Positions 7,401 through 9,816 of a DNA stretch of 9,816 bases are shown here, one piece after another. The stretch covers positions 1 through 9,816 of the forward strand of contig CADCPV010000448.1 in assembly GCA_902803345.1 (NCBI GenBank), read 5' to 3'. The position numbers were made by a program, and so were the translations under genes. The DNA is from an uncultured Eubacteriales bacterium (lineage in GTDB: Bacteria > Bacillota_A > Clostridia > Lachnospirales > Lachnospiraceae). Positions within the stretch are counted from its first letter, which is position 1; each line of letters starts with the position of its first letter. The notes beneath the pieces were generated by a model. The model ran no database searches, had not been told where the DNA came from, and saw nothing but the letters and a program-made list of their open reading frames with translations.

Positions 7401-9400
7401 TAAACGCCGACATTGACCGTTTCCCTGCCGTCGGAATCCAGATCCTCCGAGGCGGAATTGACGGTCACTACCGACAGGCTGTCGGATTTCACATCCTCTT
7501 TTAAGATTACCGAAACCGGGTCCCGGTCGATATTGTAGCGGCTGTAGAAATAAATACCGCTCGCACAAAGCTCCGTACCTTTTGTCTGATAGATGCGGCG
7601 CTTTTTCGTGCTCTCCGTCTGAGTCACAGGCCAGATTTCACTGTCATTTCCGCTTGTCAGGGCAATCAGCGCAGGGTCCTTCGTCAGATGCAGCACGCCG
7701 TCCTGATCAGGTGCAATCTCACAGTCGAGAAGGATCGGCCGGTACTGTCCGGGATGCTCCGACAGGAAGATGCTGTAGTTTGCAGAAATCATCTCCTCCT
7801 GCTGCTCTTCGCTCAGCTGTACGGTATATTCTTCGCCCGTATCCTCGGATTCGATCTGCCAGTCTTTCCGGGCGGCACTCTGCCAGATTTTCCCGATTGT
7901 CTGGAGAAAATCGCTGTAAGCGGTACTGTTCCAGAGGTTCTTGTAAAACTCCCTTGTTTCAAAATACTGCTGCCGGTTCCACAGGGGATAATACAGGCTG
8001 ACGCCGTAAGACTGGTCCATGTTGGAATAGCTTTTGACGACCAGTTTCGAAAGTGCATGAAGGACCGCATTTTCATCCGGGCTCTCGCCGTTTTCTTCAC
8101 AGAGGCGCGTAAAGAAACTTCCGATATCCACAAGGTCGTAATCATAGCCGGTTCCTTCCTCGCGTGATCCGATCTGTCCGTAGCTCTGCGCACCGTAGCG
8201 GACTTCTGTGAGCGTGGGATATCCGCCTCGAAGAATGATCTCGGAGAGCCGGAGCGATTCGTCTGAAATTGCGGCGACAACCGGCTGGATCCCGGAAAGG
8301 TCACAGACCGACAGCGTCAGGTCCGGATTGCTGTACTCCGAACGTTTGGCATCATAGTATTTTTCAAAGCAGTCCACAATTTCCGTGCAGACCGGGAGCG
8401 CCTCGTCATAATCGTTCAGGGCTCTGAGGAAATGGTAATCCCAGCCGTCACCGGGCTCCAGCTCCTCGGAACCGACGTAATAATCTGCGTATCTCGACCA
8501 GACTGCCATATTTTCAAGGCAGCCCATCATGCAGGCGTCAAAGCCGACAAAGTCGAGGTCCCGAATTCCGGCAAAATCAGTCGCGTCCATTGCAAGCTGC
8601 ATTTCCGACAGAAGAAGCCCGTCGCCGCCGAACAGCTCGTCCGCGCCGTAGCCCCATAAAGGCCCGCCGCCGTGGTCCCAGAGGATCAGCGCAGTATGTT
8701 CGGCCGGATAGTATTCGGTGCAGAAATTAACGAAGGAAGTCAGCGTCTCTTTCGCGCCCATATCCGCGTTTTTCTCGGTGGATGCGATGATCCAGTCGTC
8801 CTGATCGCGGGAAAGGTCCAGGATGCTGTTCCTGTCACAGGGAATATCCGACTGCCAGCGGGTGCTGCCGCCGGTGTACAGGATCAGATTGCTTTCCGAA
8901 AAATCAATTCCGGAATCTTCCATCTCCGCGATATCGTTACTGGCCGCTCCCAGAGAACTCTCCAGGTTCGATCCGATCATATACACCATGACCGTCCAGC
9001 GCTTCTCTGGCTGCGTATCAATGGAAATACCGGTCAGTTTCACATCTTCCGCATGGTATTCCTGGTTCTTTTTTGCGAGCGCCCGCGAATATTCGCCGGA
9101 AGTATCGGGAGCGGATTCTGTTTCGGATTCCGTGGTTTCGGTGCCAGTATCCGCACCATCGGCGCCGGTTTCTGTGCTGTTCGATTCGGAGTCAGCCGGC
9201 GATGTGTCTTCCGTGTTTTCGAGATCGGAAGCGGATTCGGCCGCAGCCTCTGTATCTGCAGTTCCGCTTTCGCTTTCAGAAACCGTACTCTCATAAACGC
9301 TTGCCGAAGAACCGGTTTCCGGCTCCGGCTTTTTCGTGCAGCATACCGTTGAAAGGATCAATATAATTATAAGACAACCTGCGAGTATCCGCCGTTTCAT
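4412..9400 (-). CDS. Surface-anchored clostripain-type (C11) cysteine peptidase with two BspA-like leucine-rich-repeat modules
   Basis: Complete 1662-residue protein ending in TGA. Residues 1-21 are a hydrophobic export signal ending in Cys20-Cys21, lipoprotein-like but with a poor lipobox. Residues 22-102 are a Ser/Thr/Glu/Asp/Ala stalk. The peptidase C11 domain spans about 133-505: WTVMVYMIGSNLE from 135, catalytic His243 in WDHGGGP, catalytic Cys290 in GFDACMMG, and a typical ending near LYYPLWN (about 470). Residues about 505-757 are a conserved but unassigned connector. LRR module A (about 757-1165) and module B (about 1170-1662) hold about 25 units of the LPxxLxxIGxxAFxxC type, interrupted by four DG-containing beta-hairpin-like inserts. 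It is the first gene of a two-gene operon with a close paralogue 26 bp downstream. Predicted role: extracellular, membrane-anchored cleavage after basic residues, with the LRR arm choosing the target. Family assignment is firm; substrate and biological role are not known. Confidence 0.93.
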   Translation of the reverse strand: MKRRILAGCLIIILILSTVCCTKKPEPETGSSASVYESTVSESESGTADTEAAAESASDLENTEDTSPADSESNSTETGADGADTGTETTESETESAPDTSGEYSRALAKKNQEYHAEDVKLTGISIDTQPEKRWTVMVYMIGSNLESSLGAASNDIAEMEDSGIDFSESNLILYTGGSTRWQSDIPCDRNSILDLSRDQDDWIIASTEKNADMGAKETLTSFVNFCTEYYPAEHTALILWDHGGGPLWGYGADELFGGDGLLLSEMQLAMDATDFAGIRDLDFVGFDACMMGCLENMAVWSRYADYYVGSEELEPGDGWDYHFLRALNDYDEALPVCTEIVDCFEKYYDAKRSEYSNPDLTLSVCDLSGIQPVVAAISDESLRLSEIILRGGYPTLTEVRYGAQSYGQIGSREEGTGYDYDLVDIGSFFTRLCEENGESPDENAVLHALSKLVVKSYSNMDQSYGVSLYYPLWNRQQYFETREFYKNLWNSTAYSDFLQTIGKIWQSAARKDWQIESEDTGEEYTVQLSEEQQEEMISANYSIFLSEHPGQYRPILLDCEIAPDQDGVLHLTKDPALIALTSGNDSEIWPVTQTESTKKRRIYQTKGTELCASGIYFYSRYNIDRDPVSVILKEDVKSDSLSVVTVNSASEDLDSDGRETVNVGVYDAICYAYNELIPSFREDGELMPVSSWETGDYTGKTSLTLGDSFGFTKVRSSEVSGDLYYVVSITDVNGSEYLTEPFLIEPERAYETVRTETPEGVLTAAVYADHAVLLSYEGNDLELTVPGEFGGVPLTAIGPKAFFKRINMDYVGVGEHYPLLSLTLPDSVREIGHAAFYMCADLQHIVLPKGLELIGTQAFSVCVDLQEITLPDSLRSIGDYAFSDCATIQTVTLPDRIESVGKGIFACCEALSEIRLSDENEYYCVTDSGLYTKDHKTMIAFPAALTGSASVHEDTEEIGADCFSWTHLDSLSLPEGLLTIRNYAFYKPLYLEMPKLPESLQSVGYNAFGHELMDLTSEYIHSEMQQIHIGKNLTEIQRGAFMGIVPRCFTVDPDNPRFSGKDGALLTKSGDSLTEFSVLKERVLVVPEGVRDLDLSILTQVGQYDMWSDKTTSDIFLPDSMIRMTGIFIYRDSMIFHCSPGTYADDFATRYGIMKSNDIEPPQSETEIPTENGSLVFYLTENHAGLQLIKGTDERIEIPAEVAGRPVTIIGTGEYSLYGKWNYFTDESDVAREIILPETVEVIADQAFFNVKLSTINLPKNLRVVGSQAFSVCREHFTALPAQLEKLGREAFSGVFEDCGELLIPKTLRDIESGAFEGMTVGAFVLEDTESPDFCIIDGMIFSADGKTLLHGVCPDYELVIPEGTEEIGPYAFSHQRIASLTIPSSVRLIGDYAFNGSYSLEEIHFSEGLEELGAGNFNSGYFTEIDFPESLRVIGDNCFQGHGWLERISLHAEVIGEGAFSFCSKLKKIDFGENLVEIKEGAFSDIYPEQIVLPASLRKIGNHVLATRYGDRNAERYEELEAQVLLIPENLQEIGVNCFTCLRIAAYEVNEKNTSFSAVDGMLMDGSGRVLISCPGEKTGILEIPEGVFAIGKLAFALCDGLEGIVIPQSVTVIRSYAFSDRLYRDLPEEPLTLYVEKDSSAYEWAFENNWPWTETVSAD
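4415..5893 (-). repeat. LRR module B of the upstream peptidase
   Basis: Residues about 1170-1662. It begins with the second copy of the entry motif (LTENHAGLQLIKGTDE, then VAGRPVTIIG). It holds about fifteen LRR units, such as IPSSVRLIGDYAFNGS, two DG-type inserts, and a terminal cap with SAYEWAFENNWPW. It is longer than module A. Confidence 0.8.
5906..7132 (-). repeat. LRR module A of the upstream peptidase
   Basis: Residues about 757-1165. The module opens with an entry motif (YADHAVLLSYEGND, then VPGEFGGVPLTAIG). It carries about ten LRR_5/BspA-type units of 20-23 residues, such as LPDSVREIGHAAFYMC near 825, and two non-LRR inserts. It closes with a cap resembling the usual end of such arrays, FHCSPGTYADDFATRYG from 1137. 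Confidence 0.8.
9095..9337 (-). repeat. Low-complexity Ser/Thr/Glu stalk of the upstream peptidase
   Basis: Residues 22-102 consist almost only of Ser, Thr, Glu, Asp, Ala and Gly with no recognisable fold. This is usual for a flexible, possibly glycosylated spacer between a membrane anchor and an enzyme domain. It differs in sequence from the equivalent stalk of the downstream paralogue. Confidence 0.75.
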
Positions 9401-9410
9401 ACTCTTCTGC

Positions 9411-9415
9411 CCCTT
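9411..9415 (-). promoter_or_regulatory. Ribosome binding site of the upstream peptidase gene
   Basis: AGGGG within AAGGGGC on the minus strand, about ten bases before the ATG at 9400. It is weaker and slightly farther away than the AAGGAGG of the second gene, so the second cistron may be translated at least as well as the first. No better in-frame start is near. Confidence 0.6.
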
Positions 9416-9432
9416 GTTTTTATCTTATGAAA

Positions 9433-9461
9433 ATGATACCGTTGATTCGTTCTTTTTTCAA
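9433..9461 (-). promoter_or_regulatory. Sigma-70/SigA-type promoter of the peptidase operon
   Basis: On the minus strand, TTGAAA (9461-9456) and TATCAT (9438-9433) are separated by exactly 17 bases. Both hexamers differ by one base from the consensus. Transcription would begin near 9426 and give a leader of about 26 nt, just enough for the RBS. Inferred from sequence only. Confidence 0.7.
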
Positions 9462-9481
9462 GTCTTTTCTCGCGATCCGAA

Positions 9482-9504
9482 GCCGAAAAAGCAGGTTTTT
9501 CAGC
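9482..9504. repeat. Inverted repeat upstream of the peptidase promoter
   Basis: GCCGAAAAA (9482-9490) and TTTTTCAGC (9496-9504) flank a 5-bp spacer. Eight of nine pairs match on the plus strand, and the ninth is a G-U wobble on the minus strand. It lies about 21 bp upstream of the minus-strand -35 element, where a regulator could bind. As RNA it would be an AT-rich hairpin. Function unknown. Confidence 0.35.
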
Positions 9505-9516
9505 CCTTCTTGGGCA

Positions 9517-9535
9517 TTATTCACAATTTATTCAC
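9517..9535 (+). repeat. Tandem TTATTCAC repeat with a DnaA-box-like match
   Basis: TTATTCAC occurs at 9517-9524 and 9528-9535, 11 bp apart, about one helical turn. The first copy continues to TTATTCACA (9517-9525), which fits the relaxed DnaA-box pattern TTATNCACA; the second is one base off. The pair lies just upstream of the hpf promoter elements. It may be an operator or DnaA site, or chance. Confidence 0.3.
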
Positions 9536-9539
9536 CTTT

Positions 9540-9567
9540 TTGACATTTTCTTTATTGATTTTATCAT
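9540..9567 (+). promoter_or_regulatory. Possible second, overlapping promoter of hpf
   Basis: A perfect TTGACA (9540-9545) is followed after 16 bases by TATCAT (9562-9567), one mismatch from the -10 consensus. It overlaps the TTGATT/TATAAT promoter and would start transcription about 15 bases earlier, near 9574. It could be a real alternative start or chance in AT-rich DNA. Confidence 0.35.
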
Positions 9568-9583
9568 GCAATTATACTATAAT
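9555..9583 (+). promoter_or_regulatory. Sigma-70/SigA-type promoter of hpf
   Basis: TTGATT (9555-9560) and a perfect TATAAT (9578-9583) are 17 bases apart. The start would be near 9590, leaving a leader of about 50 nt that carries a stem-loop and the RBS. A second possible promoter overlaps it upstream. Confidence 0.75.
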
Positions 9584-9597
9584 AGCATTGTAAAAAA

Positions 9598-9623
9598 GCA
9601 CTGCCGGAAGAGTCGGACAGTGC
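9598..9623 (+). promoter_or_regulatory. Stem-loop in the hpf mRNA leader
   Basis: GCACTG (9598-9603) pairs perfectly with CAGTGC (9618-9623). The stem can extend by CCG (9604-9606) with CGG (9614-9616) if A9617 bulges out. From the predicted start near 9590 it would form close to the 5' end of the hpf mRNA and directly before the RBS. It is not followed by a U run, so it is not an intrinsic terminator. A role in mRNA stability or translation is only an inference. Confidence 0.5.
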
Positions 9624-9625
9624 AG

Positions 9626-9632
9626 AAGGGAG
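9626..9632 (+). promoter_or_regulatory. Ribosome binding site of hpf
   Basis: AAGGGAG, eight bases before the ATG at 9641. It sits only two bases after the base of a stem-loop, so folding of the leader could affect access to it. Confidence 0.8.
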
Positions 9633-9640
9633 CGTACAGT

Positions 9641-9816
9641 ATGCAGTATTTGATTACGGGCAGAAATATGGAAGTAACTGATGACTTAAGGAATTACATT
9701 GAGAAAAAGTTCAACAAACTCAGTAATTACTTTAACGACAACACGGAGATTCATGTTACGCTCAGTGTTCAGCGGGGTGAGCAGAAAGTGGAGGTCACCA
9801 TCCCGATGAAGGGTAC
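9641..9816 (+). CDS. hpf: Ribosome hibernation promoting factor, N-terminal part (runs off window)
   Basis: The first 58 codons and part of the next are present. The protein begins MQYLITGRNMEVTDDLRNYI and continues with KKFNKLSNYF and a beta strand HVTLSVQRGEQKVEVTIP, the beta-alpha-beta start of the HPF/RaiA (YfiA) family. In Firmicutes the usual protein is the long form, about 175-190 residues, whose extra C-terminal domain pairs two ribosomes into inactive 100S dimers in stationary phase; only the N-terminal ribosome-binding domain is visible here, so long versus short form cannot be judged. The start is supported by AAGGGAG eight bases upstream and by a good promoter further up. The gene is divergent from the peptidase operon. 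Confidence 0.92.
   Translation, partial: MQYLITGRNMEVTDDLRNYIEKKFNKLSNYFNDNTEIHVTLSVQRGEQKVEVTIPMKG

Noticed and set aside
9503..9515. GCCC-TTCTT-GGGC hairpin as a terminator
   Set aside because: The stem is only 4 bp and is not followed by a T run on either strand; no gene ends here.
9540..9583. TTGACA (9540) paired with TATAAT (9578) as one promoter
   Set aside because: They are 32 bases apart, far from the usual 16-18; each pairs better with another element.
9336..9593. 85-codon open frame on the plus strand in the intergenic region
   Set aside because: It overlaps the start of the peptidase gene and runs through both promoters. It has no RBS, and its composition reflects AT-rich promoter DNA.

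Overview
The window looks like a chromosomal piece of a moderately GC-rich Clostridia-type Firmicute, probably a gut or rumen anaerobe of the Lachnospiraceae/Oscillospiraceae kind. I infer this from three things: Firmicute-style AAGGAGG and AAGGGAG ribosome binding sites, a Firmicute-like hibernation promoting factor start, and giant secreted BspA-type leucine-rich-repeat proteins of the sort common in these genomes. Species cannot be told from the sequence alone.

Layout. Almost all of the window (1-9400) is two very large genes on the minus strand, transcribed from right to left. The upstream gene (4412-9400, 1662 aa, complete) and the downstream gene (4385 to beyond base 1, at least 1461 aa, C-terminus outside the window) are close paralogues separated by only 26 bp, so they form a tandem duplication and very likely one operon. 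Both have the same architecture: an export signal ending in cysteine (lipoprotein-like), an acidic Ser/Thr/Glu low-complexity stalk, a clostripain-type (peptidase family C11) domain with its His and Cys catalytic residues intact, an unassigned roughly 250-residue connecting region, and two successive BspA/LRR_5-type leucine-rich-repeat modules, each with its own entry motif and the first with its own C-terminal cap. They would be surface-anchored, Arg/Lys-specific cysteine peptidases carrying a long adhesive or ligand-binding LRR arm.

A 240-bp intergenic region (9401-9640) separates this operon from a divergent gene at the right edge. It holds a convincing promoter for the peptidase operon, one or two overlapping promoters for the rightward gene, a tandem 8-bp repeat with a DnaA-box-like match, an inverted repeat, and a leader stem-loop. 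The rightward gene (9641 to beyond the window end) is the start of hpf, encoding the ribosome hibernation promoting factor; it has no evident functional link to the peptidases.

No tRNA, rRNA, CRISPR array, insertion sequence or transcription terminator was recognised. The most interesting content is the paired protease-LRR lipoproteins: how the two copies diverged, their single basic residue between the catalytic His and Cys (a candidate self-processing site), and their unassigned middle domain.
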